From positions 31,455,741 to 31,519,740 of the forward strand of contig OY821782.1 of NCBI GenBank assembly GCA_963682175.1: a stretch of DNA of 64,000 nt, given 5' to 3'. A program made the translations under genes and the position numbers. The notes under the pieces were generated by a model. The model was not told the origin of the DNA. It saw only the letters and a list, made by a program, of their open reading frames with translations, and searched no databases. Shown here one piece after another: positions 54,421-64,000 of the stretch (its first letter is position 1; each line of letters starts with the position of its first letter). Origin of the DNA: Triglochin maritima (Eukaryota > Streptophyta > Magnoliopsida > Alismatales > Juncaginaceae).

Positions 54421-57400
54421 ATGGTAAGCTCGATCTCGATTGATCTCCTCTTCGATCTTCCTCTAATCCCCCTTCCCCCCAAATCTCGCAGTCTGCTCTG
54501 TTCAACTTCCACTCCTTCCTCACGGTGGTTTTGCTTGTGATCTGCACCTGCACCTACATCAAGATGCAGTTCCCCGCCATTCTCGAGCAGCGAACTGGGT
54601 AATCTTTCGTTAAATTTGTGATCTTGGTATAAATTAAGTTGTTGGGGGAGTTTGTCGAAAAAAGGAAGCGGAGAGATGAGTTTTTGTTTGTAGAGGTCTT
54701 AAAAGTTTATGAGGCAGCAGACATATTGAGTTGAAAATGTGCTTAACTTTGTTAGTCGATTGTCTCTTTGATATACGAGTGCTAAGTTGAGATTTAAAAG
54801 ATATGATGGTGCGCCCGACGTTCTTGTGGAGCGTTATATGCTGCCAATTTCAATTTTGTACAATGTAAAGGAAATGGAGGATAATTTCCCTTTGAGGTTG
54901 TGTTTTTGGAAATGATCTTTTTGTACTGTTTTATTATATTGGTGGAAATTTTGTCGGGGAGTTTGTGAAAAAAGGAAGCGGATAGATGACATTTCTTTAA
55001 TAGAGGTGTTTTACGAGGTAGTAGACATATGGAGTTGGTTGGAAGTCCGAAGTTGTTTATGCAGTTGTTTATGAAGTTGTTCATAGTTTTTTTTGATATT
55101 GGTAGAAATTGTATTGCTGAGTTTGTGGAAAAAAATGGAAGCGGAGAGATGAAATTTTGTTTATAGAGGTGTAAAAAATTTATGAGGTAAACATTTGGAG
55201 TTGGAAGTTGTTTATGCAGTTGAGGTTTGAGAATGTGCTAAATTTTGTTAGTTCATCACCTGTTTGATATGCACGTACTTAGTTTAGACTTCAGAGACAT
55301 AACAGTGGGCACAAATGGCATAATACGATTTGGGACATCACTTCTTGGTTATGCGGTTTGGGATTAAATGGAGATTTTCGGTTTTGAAACCCATCTAGTA
55401 ATGTTTTGCTTATTTTTACATGACTATAACTCATAGTTTAGTCATGTTTTGGGGTTCTGTTTCACCTTTGTTTGGTGGCTGGCCATGTTTTCTGTAATTT
55501 TGTTTTGTTTACCCTTTTCCTCTTGTATCTCTTTCCTTATCTATTGATGATAAAAAAACCCCAGTATACACAACGTTCTTGTAGAGTGTTATATATTGCC
55601 AATTTCAATTTTGTACAATGTAGGGAAAGGAAATGGAGGATAATTGCCCTTTGTGTAGAATTTGTTTCATGAAGTGATAAAACTACTTTTATTTAACTTC
55701 ACTTTGTTTTAGTTTCTAAAGGCCTAACATAATCATGATGAGATTGGTAAAAAAAACAATGGATAACATATGTGATGGTCACATATGATATCTACACTTC
55801 TTATGCTACTTCTGCATTGAGGACCGCTGTAATCAAGCATAGACAATGACACAATGACAACAATCAAAGTAAGTCACAGACAAAGTAAGAACAATGTTTG
55901 GTGTGAGCTTGAATCAACCCTCAAAAGCCGTTTAGAAGAAAGATGGTGTGGTGGATAAAGGTAATTGTGCGGTGTGCTCACAAAATCGAAAATCAGGTAA
56001 GATACCAATGCAGTGAGCCATTGACTATCACTTCGAGAACAAAATGCTTCTATAGTAAGAGCACATGCAGATTACCACTGAAGTGATGCTTTGGTTTTTT
56101 TTGACTACATGTAATCATGCATAGACAATGACAACAATCAAAGTAAGTCACAGTAGGATTACATTGTTTACATGGATTACAAGTTGGTTACAGTAGGATG
56201 CATGATCACCAACATAAAAAAAGCAGTTGATTACATTGTTTTAGTTTCCAAAGGCCTAACACCTCCAACAAAATTATCACTGCTCTTCTGAACAGTGAAT
56301 GACAAGTTCTGTAATTTTGTTTTGTTTACCCTTTTCCTCTTGTATCCCTTTCCTTATCTATTGATGATAAAAAAACAGTATGCATGGCGTTTTCGTAGTG
56401 TTATATATTTCCAATTTCAATTTTGTACAATGTAGGGAAGGGAAATGGAGGATAATTGCCCTTTGTGTGTAGAATTTGTTTCATGAAGTGATAAACTACT
56501 TTTGTTTAACTTCACTTTGTTTTAGTTTCTAAAGGCCCAAGATAATTATCACTGCTCTTCTGAAAATATGGCAGTAGATTCTCAATATTTGCTTATGAGT
56601 TCTGAACACTTTGTCCTTATGTTTAACGAGATGTGCATGTTAAGTGTCAATTTCTAGTTTTTTTTCTTATTCACCACACCATCTTTCTTCTTAACAACTT
56701 TTGATAGTTGATTCAAGCTCACACCAAACATCGTTCTTATTGTTTCTGTGTCTGTGACTTTGATTGTTACCATTGTCTATGCATGATTACATGTGGACCT
56801 CAATGCAGAAGTAACATAAGTGTAGATATCATATGTGACCATCACATATTTGCTGTGAATAGCATTTGCAACATATGCAGTCTCCCAACTGCCATGTGGT
56901 CAGCCGTAATTTGCATGATTTCTGAGCCACGCAACTATGTAACCTCTATGTCACATGATCTCATACTTGGGCAGTTTTACATGATAATCATAGTTTACAT
57001 ATGCAAAATTGTAATAAACTATAGATATTGTGATGGAGTATTAGAAATTAGGATACTGCTAGAGGCTCTAAACATCCAACATGAGTTTTGTTTGTCTTGG
57101 AGCTCAAACCCACTCATGCACTGAACCAGGAAGAAGTTTTTTTAATCGGTACCAGAAAACGGCAAGAGTTTATTCAGTTGTTGGATTCTAGGGGCTAAGT
57201 GTAGATTGATTGTTGGCAGAAGAAATGAGCGAATTGAGGTAACCTTTACGAAGACTGTTGCCTTGAGAAGAATAATGAGGTTTCCTTCCTTCACGGGAAG
57301 TAGTCATTTGAGAAGTCGACGAAACGAAATCTATGCCATACTGAAGCAGGGACTACGTGGTTGTTGGTAGTTTCAGAAGAGTGTAACAACTAACAATCAG

Positions 57401-60400
57401 AGTTATATAGCAAACTGCTCCAAGGAGAGCATTCCCGTTACTTGGCTCTATTTTGTTTCTACCAGTTGTTTAGTCCAACCCCATGGTGAACAGTCTCTTA
57501 ATCGCCATGACTAGTCCTTGTTGACTGAAGAAGCAGGCTAATCAGATCATGAGTTTGATCTCTCCTGAACGCTTGAAATCCATTTCTCATTGTTTTGCCT
57601 AGTGAACTTAACCGTCAACATGATTTTCACCTTTACGACTCCAACCATATTCGGCACCATGACTGTGGTTTTTCTTTGTAGATGCAGAGATTTACTTTGC
57701 TAGGAAGCATGTGAATACTGCTTGTGTTGCTGTTACAAAAAGTGTGCAGCATGATTTTTCTCAGAGCTGGACCTACTTTTTTTTTGAATCATTTTTTGTT
57801 GTGATATTTTTTTACCCTAACCCAAACTACGCCGTTCTTGAATGAATTGAGAATCATTTTTTCCCCAGCCATGTAAGTGTCACCTATGTCATGTGATAGC
57901 ATGCTTGGACAGTTTTGCAAACTTTGCATGTGCCAAATGTTAAACTATTGTTATTTTGATACACTAGAGAAATGGAAATCAGAATAATACTAGAGGCCTT
58001 TAAATCTCCAATATGAGTTCTATTGATCTTGAAGTTTAAACCTTCACTCATGCACTGGACCAAGAAGTATTTTGACCTAAAACCAGCAAGAAGAGTTTGT
58101 TTAGTTGTTAGCTTGTAGGAGTTAAGGTAAATGTAATGTTTGCTGAGGAACTGAAGGAATTGAGGTAACATTGAAGACTATTTCCTTGAGAAGAATAAGG
58201 AGGTTTCCTTCTTGATTAAGGACACAATCAGAATGTCGATGAAAGCAAATATTTTCCATAGTGAAGTAGGGAACCAAGGGTTGTTTGCAATTTCAGAAGA
58301 ATTCAACAATCAAAGACATATCGGGTGTTACAGAAGGGATTAAGATAGCTTTTGATTAAGTTCCCGTAGTAGATTAATGCTAACGTAGATCTCTTCATGC
58401 GCTTGTATGTGCTTGATTCCAACTACAGCTTGCTCCATGTTTCGTCTAGTTTTGAATGGTCTCACTTGTATCTTTCCCATTTTAAAATTCCTTCTACAGA
58501 GATATCTTAACCAGCTTTGCTAAATCAATTAATCAATTAACTCGTGGAAGTTTTATTCAAATCCTTTTTAAGTCACTCATTTTTAGTCTCAGTGACAACA
58601 AACTTCATAGCAAGGGTAATGTCGACCTGTCGTTAAGCTCTCAAAATACCACAACTTATATCCTAAACTAGCAAGGATAAGTAGGGGTCGAGTCCACAAG
58701 GAAGAAGTTTAGAAGTAAATCTTAATACGCGGAAACTAAATCGAAAGAAAAACGTAATTGATGTTTTTGAGTTTTAACTATACTAACACAAAACAGAAAC
58801 AAAACCTATCTAGATGAAATTCTATATAAAACGAGTTCTAGGGTTCGGAATCCACAAATAATTTGTGTTGATTTACTCACTACCAATGACCATGCAATTA
58901 CCTTAGTAAATTTGGAAGATGTGTTTGGACTAGATAGTGAGGGCGCAAGCAACTTGCACTATCCTCAATGTATCATACGGGCACAACCAACTTATACGAG
59001 ACAAATAACCTAGACGGTTAATTCATGCATTAACATCTATTAAATTAATAACAAGCAATACACAAGTTATAAATCCCTACACTTAACAAATCTCACAACA
59101 ACGATTTTGACTTGTTAAACGAATTCATCTATTATGTCTAATTGTATGCAGCGGGCAACCGTCAACATACAACCACAAAGTCAAGTTCATGATTCTTAAC
59201 ATACAATAAATCAAACAGATGAAAAAGTTGCTAGAATAATTGCAATTAACATTGAGGTAGCAAATTACATCAACACATCATACATACTTCATCTTCACCC
59301 TAGAAAATTACTTAGCTACTCATTGTACGAAACAAATAACAACAAAATACTGAAATTTGATGCATATATGAGAAACTAAGATTTAAAAGAGTAGAAAGGT
59401 GCTTAGGAATTGGAAGAGGTGACGGAGAAGCACGGACAGCAGCTCCTTCCCGTTCCAACGATCCCAACAACAATTTCTCCCCTTCCGGACAGCCCAAAGA
59501 ACACTCCAACTTGCTCCTTTTGATGATGGTTAGGTTGGGGAAGAATTTGGGAGACTAGGGTTAGCTTTTCTCCTTCCTTTGATGAGTTTTCTCTTGGGGT
59601 TTTAAAAAGTGACGAATTTGGAGATTATTCTCCCTCTTTGTTTCAATATGGAAGGTTTCAAATAATCTTGGAAGATTTTATGGTGTCATGGAAATCTTAA
59701 TTGATAATTTTTCCTTTCTTTTCCTTCAATCAAAATCTTTCTTGTCTTTTTGGTAAGGATTTGAAATCATCTACAAAAAAGATAAAAGAATAATATTTAG
59801 AGTAGAAGATATTCAAAATATTTCCTAATTCATGATTATTTCCATAAATATGCTTATGATTATAGTAATAATTATGCACTAAATGTGATATTATCAGGTA
59901 ACAACATTGTTCTTGTCTTATTCAAGTGTCATGTTGTGTACTAAGTTTGCTCTTTTGTAGAAATTCAATGGTATGAGTATGTAAGGTCATTGTTTTAGTG
60001 GTCAAAGTTGTTGTGAATAAGGTTCTTTTCAAGAAGCATTTGATGCAGGTCCATAAGTCTTCTTGTATCTTCTCATTGCCAATCAAATATCATCCCTTGA
60101 TGTATTGGACATTACCTTCTGTTTTCCATTGCACAAACTTTAGTGGCATTAAGGGCAGAGATACAAAAATAATTGTTTTAATTCTTGGCAAAAGTAAGAC
60201 CAAAATCCAACCAAATCCATGGTGGAACCGACCGATACAATATAGGTTTGTTAGGGTTAATTCTCATTTTTCTCTAAATATGATATATAAGATATACATA
60301 AAGCATCTTTTATTGTTGTTTCTCTAGTTACCCAAAACCCCGTTGCCAACCAAAGTTGATGGGGTTTTTTTAATTATGTAAATATGACCTGATATGTATT

Positions 60401-61983
60401 TTCAAGTTAGTAACCCAACTTGATCTGATTGCCGATTGGTATGGGTGGAGTTAGTTTTATACAGTCGAAACCCTCCCATTATCCAGCCTTGTCATTTATA
60501 CAGCCTCTCATTATATACAGCCTTGTTATTTATTTATAATTATTTGTGTAGCAAAACGTTAACAATATGAAACCTTTTTTTGGGCAGTTTTCGTGGTTTC
60601 TTTTGGAAGGCAGCAAGGATAGGTAAGCTTTGAGATTTTATTCCGATCCAATAGAATCTGCATGAACTTTGGACTGGCACCTTATTTTTCTCTTTCAATC
60701 TGAATGCATTGGTGCTTTTACTTCTGAGAGTGGTTTAAAACATGATTGCATGTTACATATGATATATCCCAGGACACCTTAGTGTTATGTGATTTCTTAT
60801 ATTTTGAGTATCAGAAGGGCAGTTATAACAATTTAACTACTTCTGTAAGATGTGTGGCAGACTCCTGGAAGGTATAATCTGTTGGTTATTTTTTGCAAAT
60901 TTAACTCTCCAACAGTAGCAGCACCAGATTATCTTAGATCATTTTACACAAAATAGCCTTAGAACAACCCACTGTCGGATAAGCTTGAAAATTCGTGTCC
61001 GAAAGAGTTGCCATGGTTTCATGGCTATTCCAATTATTATCTAATCTACAAAATCTTTATAAAAAATGTGTTCAGTTGCTTACTGCAAAGGTTTCTACTT
61101 TCTACATATGTGGGGACAATAGATCCAAGAGATCTTCTTTCAGGGGCATATTTAGTGAAGCCAAGTACTTGCATTTAGGTTTGTTGTTTATTTTTCTATT
61201 CTGGCGTTGTGCTTTGAAATAAGAAATCTCTTCGACCAAAGAAATAGAATAATATTACCCTATCCTGTAATGTTTAACATATATTAAGATGCTGGAAATT
61301 GGAGAATATTAAACATGACCACGTGCATCTGGAAAGGGTTATAGATCTGGTTGATATCTATCACACAAATTCCATACCCAACGGCAAGGTGTGTAGTTAA
61401 TCAAGTTGAATTTCTGCATTAAAGGCCAAGCACACCCCTCATTTAAAACTGAAACTGCTCTTGTTATGCTCCAGATTCTTCTAAGAAAAACAGTCCCTGA
61501 TATACTTATTTTCTTTGGGCATAGTTAGCAAGCTGGAACAGCCAATCCATATTTTGAACAATTAAGGTTCTTTGCAAGCAATAAGGAAAAAAAATCCAAT
61601 AACACTCACAAATGTGGTGTCTTTTTGGATGATCTATCTGCTGATATTAATTATTCTATCAATGGACATCTATTCAAATGCTAAGCGATCTGAACACTGT
61701 TGTGCATATGTTGGTTTATTTTATAATAACAATAAAGACGTGCATCTATAATTTTCTAATTAAATTTCTCTTTTGCACTCCCACCTTTCCTTTGTACAGT
61801 TTTTCTTTTTAATTAATAAATTTACCTTTACTGATCTAATTTTTTCTTCTTCTAATTCATGAAATTTGTGGCAGTTTTTCTTCCGATTTTAACATTCTGG
61901 TTTATTATGGACCAGGTGAACGTCTAAGTCCTTGGGTAGCTGCTGGATGCTTTGCAATGGGCATCTCCATTCTGGTTTTCTGA
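54421..61983 (+). CDS. Kish/TMEM167-type secretory-pathway membrane protein, four coding exons
   Basis: Exons 54421-54423 (ATG only), 54492-54598, 60588-60622 and 61916-61983; introns of 68, 5989 and 1293 bp all with GT...AG borders and compatible phases (0, 2, 1). The product is 70 aa, the usual size. It starts MSALFNFHSFLTVVLLVIC, contains FRGFFWKAARIGERLSPWV and ends ISILVF. These are the hallmarks of the Kish (TMEM167) family: an N-terminal hydrophobic helix, a conserved short luminal/cytosolic loop with W-K-x-A-R-I-G-E-R, and a C-terminal hydrophobic helix. Family members act in the early secretory pathway (Golgi). No stop or shift is seen across exons, so the gene looks functional. No long continuous frame reveals it because the exons are tiny. 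Confidence 0.93.
54645..55280 (+). repeat. Threefold imperfect repeat in Kish intron 2
   Basis: Blocks sharing AAAAAAGGAAGCGGAGAGATGA and GGAGTTG...AAAATGTGCT at about 54645-54780, 54945-55060 and 55098-55280. No coding potential. Confidence 0.7.
55490..56570 (+). repeat. Roughly 815-bp-spaced direct repeat in Kish intron 2
   Basis: 55493-55735 and 56311-56550 match (blocks GTTTACCCTTTTCCTCTTGT, CCAATTTCAATTTTGTACAA, AACTTCACTTTGTTTTAG). A third partial copy of the middle block is at 54829-54900. Confidence 0.75.
55760..56860. repeat. Long inverted repeat in Kish intron 2
   Basis: Arm 55760-55960 is the inverted, imperfect copy of 56670-56860 (about 190 bp; shared blocks ATATCATATGTGACCATCAC, AAGCTCACACCAAACA and CACCACACCATCTTTCTTCT), separated by about 0.7 kb. 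It could be a non-autonomous element with long arms. A transcript would form a long imperfect hairpin. Confidence 0.75.
56930..58330 (+). repeat. Roughly 930-bp-spaced direct duplication in Kish intron 2
   Basis: 56930-57400 and 57865-58330 are diverged direct copies (blocks CACTCATGCACTG, TTGCCTTGAGAAGAATAA / TTTCCTTGAGAAGAATAA, GAGGTTTCCTTC). No gene. Confidence 0.7.
58620..59896 (+). mobile_element. Solo LTR inside Kish intron 2
   Basis: 1277 bp, TGTCGACC to ATTATCA, flanked by perfect GGTAA duplications (58615-58619 and 59897-59901). It contains the GGGTCGAGTCCACAAGGAAG block (58686-58705) that recurs in many plant LTR retrotransposons. No internal coding region. Confidence 0.82.
59902..60587 (+). 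other. 3' end of Kish intron 2
   Basis: Nothing recognised apart from an AT-rich stretch with repeated TACAGCC motifs (60495-60525), a polypyrimidine stretch and the acceptor TTTTTTTGGGCAG. Confidence 0.6.
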
Positions 61984-63711
61984 ACAATTGCTTCATTGCT
62001 CGTACTCAAACGGATTTTTAATTTTTAGACTAGGTCCTTTTCTGACTGTATAAATCCAATATTTGACCATGTATTGATATGATATTTGATCTCCTAATTC
62101 AAATTATGAGAATTTGATAATATCAGTGTGCTGCCAGAGTTTTATCTTCTTGAGTTTGTTAATGGCAATTTTGTCCCAAATCCCAATATAAAACTTTTGT
62201 CCGGAAGTAGTGATCATAAATTCATACTGTTAGTGCTATAGCAAATTGGTGATTTTACCTTTTGTGTATTGTTGCAGCGTAATGGTTGGTATTTTCTTGC
62301 TACAAGTTGTAGAAAATCACATCGCTATTCCTTGTTAATGTTTCTGTTTTGAAGGAGTATTCTTTGTTAAAGTTACAAAGTGTATTCCTTAATCTCCTGA
62401 GCAAGTTTGCATATGAACACTTTGTGATGTTATAACCTACACAAAATATAAGAAAAGGAACGTGGAATGTGGTATTTTTGTAATTGGAATGTTCAATCGA
62501 TGAGATTTACATGTCTACAACTTAGATATGATGTGATATTTCTGTTTATTTTACGTATGGGAACAGAAAAATATACGAGATTTTGTTGGCTCCCTAACTA
62601 AAAGTTTTCAAACCATATTAAGCATATGCTATTGTTCATAGGTTCATTTTGGAACACGACAACATCTTTTAGCAAGAAATTTGTTTTAACAAATTTTATA
62701 TAGATGTAAATTCAAATGCATTATCATTCAAATACATTATTTGTAAATGTTATACTTTGAAATTCCAACTTCGAGTGATAAGCTCATATTCAAATGATGT
62801 ATCCATCCGTAGAATTCCAAACCTTGAAGTTTTAGCATGTCAGAGTAGAAGACTTTTAGATCTATTGTTAAATACTTATTTGAAAAAAATAATAATTACC
62901 TTGTACACATGAGTGTGTTACATATTGAAACAAGTATCAGTCAAACTTGATAATAATCCATAACAATAAATCCTACATCGAGTCGAAGATATATTAATAG
63001 GAGCATACATTAAACATTAGAAAACATAAAAGTTGTCGTTAATCTATTATAAAACCTCTCAAATTGTCTTCGGTTCCATCAGTTTCTTTCAATATTACTT
63101 TAATCTAATTTTTTGTTTTGATAAAGTAAGATTGTCTGTTTTGGTATAATATCGATGAATGGTATTAGTTAAGATCAATATCCCGAAACGTACAAAGATA
63201 TTTAATATCATCAGTGAATATTAATTCAAATACTCGATATTTTATTTTTTATGCTAATATTCCAGATCAAATACTCCTTTATTTTTTGATATTAATATTC
63301 CTAACTCTTAATGCGGAAACATGATCTGCCAGTCAAAAACCAGCAGAATGGATTCTTTGATTCGTGCAATGCTTTCAAAAGAAAACGGCGGACTAACAAC
63401 AAAACTAGTGGACGTGACGCAGCGTAGAAGTAGACATAAGTTTTAAAGTATCAACTATACACATATATATTTATTTTTATTTTATCAGAAGTTGACAACA
63501 GCACACAATAAAAAAACATTCACAATAAAAAAAAACAAAATACTCTACGGAGGATCTCTTGAGAATGGGTGTAATTGTATGTACATTCCTTATCAAAATC
63601 ATAAGTTTTTACTTGGAAGTCATTCTAAAACCCGTAATTTTTTTATATAATAATAAAAATAAAAAAATTTCGAAATTTAGGAAAAAAAAAATTTTTTTTC
63701 CAAAAGTACTC
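61984..63711. other. Kish 3' flank and AT-rich intergenic DNA
   Basis: The first 150-200 bp is presumably 3' untranslated; no canonical AATAAA stands out. The rest is AT-rich with no recognised gene or repeat. A/T homopolymers increase from 63480. Confidence 0.5.
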
Positions 63712-63842
63712 CGATCGCGGGTGTAACCCGCGATCCGTGGAGGCACGGATCGCGGGTGTGACCCGCGATCCGTGCTCCACGGATCGCGGGTCACACCGGC
63801 GATCCGTGGAGCACGGATCGCGGGTCACACCCGCGATCCGTG
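63712..63842. repeat. GC-rich palindrome array
   Basis: Four units of about 30 bp, each a palindrome of the form CACGGATCGCGGGT(n)ACCCGCGATCCGTG: 63712-63739, 63744-63774, 63778-63808 and 63812-63842, separated by GAGG, CTC and GAG. The first two have the inner GTGT(A/G)AC and the last two GTCACAC, so the halves are also inverted with respect to each other. The flanks are almost pure A/T. Confidence 0.9.
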
Positions 63843-64000
63843 TTCCCGCCAAAATTTTTTTTTTTTTTTTTTGATTTTCGGTTTTTTTTTTGTTTTTTTT
63901 TTCTGTTTTTATTTTTTATTATAATTATTTGTAATCTTTTTTTAAATCTTTTTTTTTCAAAATAAGTTTTCTAATTTATATTATTTTTCTAAATTTTTCA
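63843..64000. other. Poly-T-rich tail of the window
   Basis: Runs of up to 18 T with little other content. No gene; possibly part of the same repeat as the palindrome array. Confidence 0.5.

Noticed and set aside
56708..57124. 138-codon ORF in Kish intron 2
   Set aside because: It spans an inverted-repeat arm and the start of a direct repeat; the equivalent reading is broken in the other copies.
60998..61222. Small ORF at 60995-61222 within Kish intron 3
   Set aside because: No recognisable domain and flanked by valid splice sites; probably chance.
63712..63842. CRISPR array
   Set aside because: Plant nuclear context; the spacers are 3-4 bp and non-unique, and the units are palindromes in alternating orientation.
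63609..63852. ORFs through the GC-rich palindrome array
   Set aside because: The translated repeats follow from the palindromic DNA; the frames run into poly-A/T.
1..64000. tRNA or rRNA genes
   Set aside because: Only tRNA-complementary primer sites (tRNA-Asp and tRNA-Met) were seen; no cloverleaf or rRNA sequence was recognised.

Overview
This is nuclear DNA from a flowering plant, probably a dicot with a large repeat-rich genome. Most of it (about 1-53,450) is a stack of transposable elements nested inside one another. One ordinary host gene was recognised: a Kish/TMEM167-type secretory-pathway membrane protein spread over four exons (54,421-61,983). Its first coding exon is only the ATG, and its second intron is about 6 kb.

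The dominant family is an Athila-like Ty3/gypsy LTR retrotransposon. LTRs are about 1.4-1.6 kb and run TGATTGA...TCAATCA. The primer-binding site is complementary to tRNA-Asp and the 3' polypurine tract is AGGTGTGGGGGTATT. Copies: element 1 (1-7136, +, long open gag-protease, no pol); element C (-, 7285-20317, split by other insertions); element B (7731-14805, +, complete with a near-identical target duplication, but its gag lacks capsid and protease); solo LTR D (15839-17375); truncated LTR E (17981-19429); element F (20318-25744, the same reduced gag as B); and composite I (26185-50201), which has three LTRs, a decayed gag-pro and the only pol in the window.

Composite I sits inside a minus-strand Mutator-like (MULE) transposase pseudogene. 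The two halves of that gene lie at 25958-26184 and 50202-51241, about 24 kb apart, flanked by CCTTG/CCTTA. Composite I has itself been invaded. A 2.05-kb solo LTR of another family (34743-36795, perfect CTTAA duplication) interrupts pol. Its 3' LTR holds a broken, partly inverted second copy of that solo LTR, a 1.15-kb CACTA-type non-autonomous transposon (41614-42762, TTA duplication), and a scrambled endogenous caulimovirid (about 43549-49675). The viral insert keeps an intact movement-protein frame, a promoter and tRNA-Met primer site, plus broken transmission-factor, virion-associated, coat and protease frames. It is arranged head to head with short duplicated scraps at its junctions.

A third solo LTR (51309-52818, CTTTT duplication) lies upstream of the MULE coding remnant. 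A small inverted-repeat element (53685-54290) abuts the Kish gene. A fourth solo LTR (58620-59896, GGTAA duplication) sits inside Kish intron 2. The last 2 kb is AT-rich with no recognised gene, but holds a very GC-rich array of four 30-bp palindromes (63712-63842).

The most interesting signals are: an snRNA-type upstream element at a constant 32 nt from the TATA box in the LTRs; paired GACCGCNAATNRGCGGTC-like palindromes found both in U3 and in the 5' leader; a second G-rich tract about 1.25 kb before the 3' polypurine tract; a capsid-less gag variant that appears to have transposed; the rearranged pararetrovirus; and the palindrome-of-palindromes near the right edge. All family assignments come from reading motifs by eye; no database search was possible.
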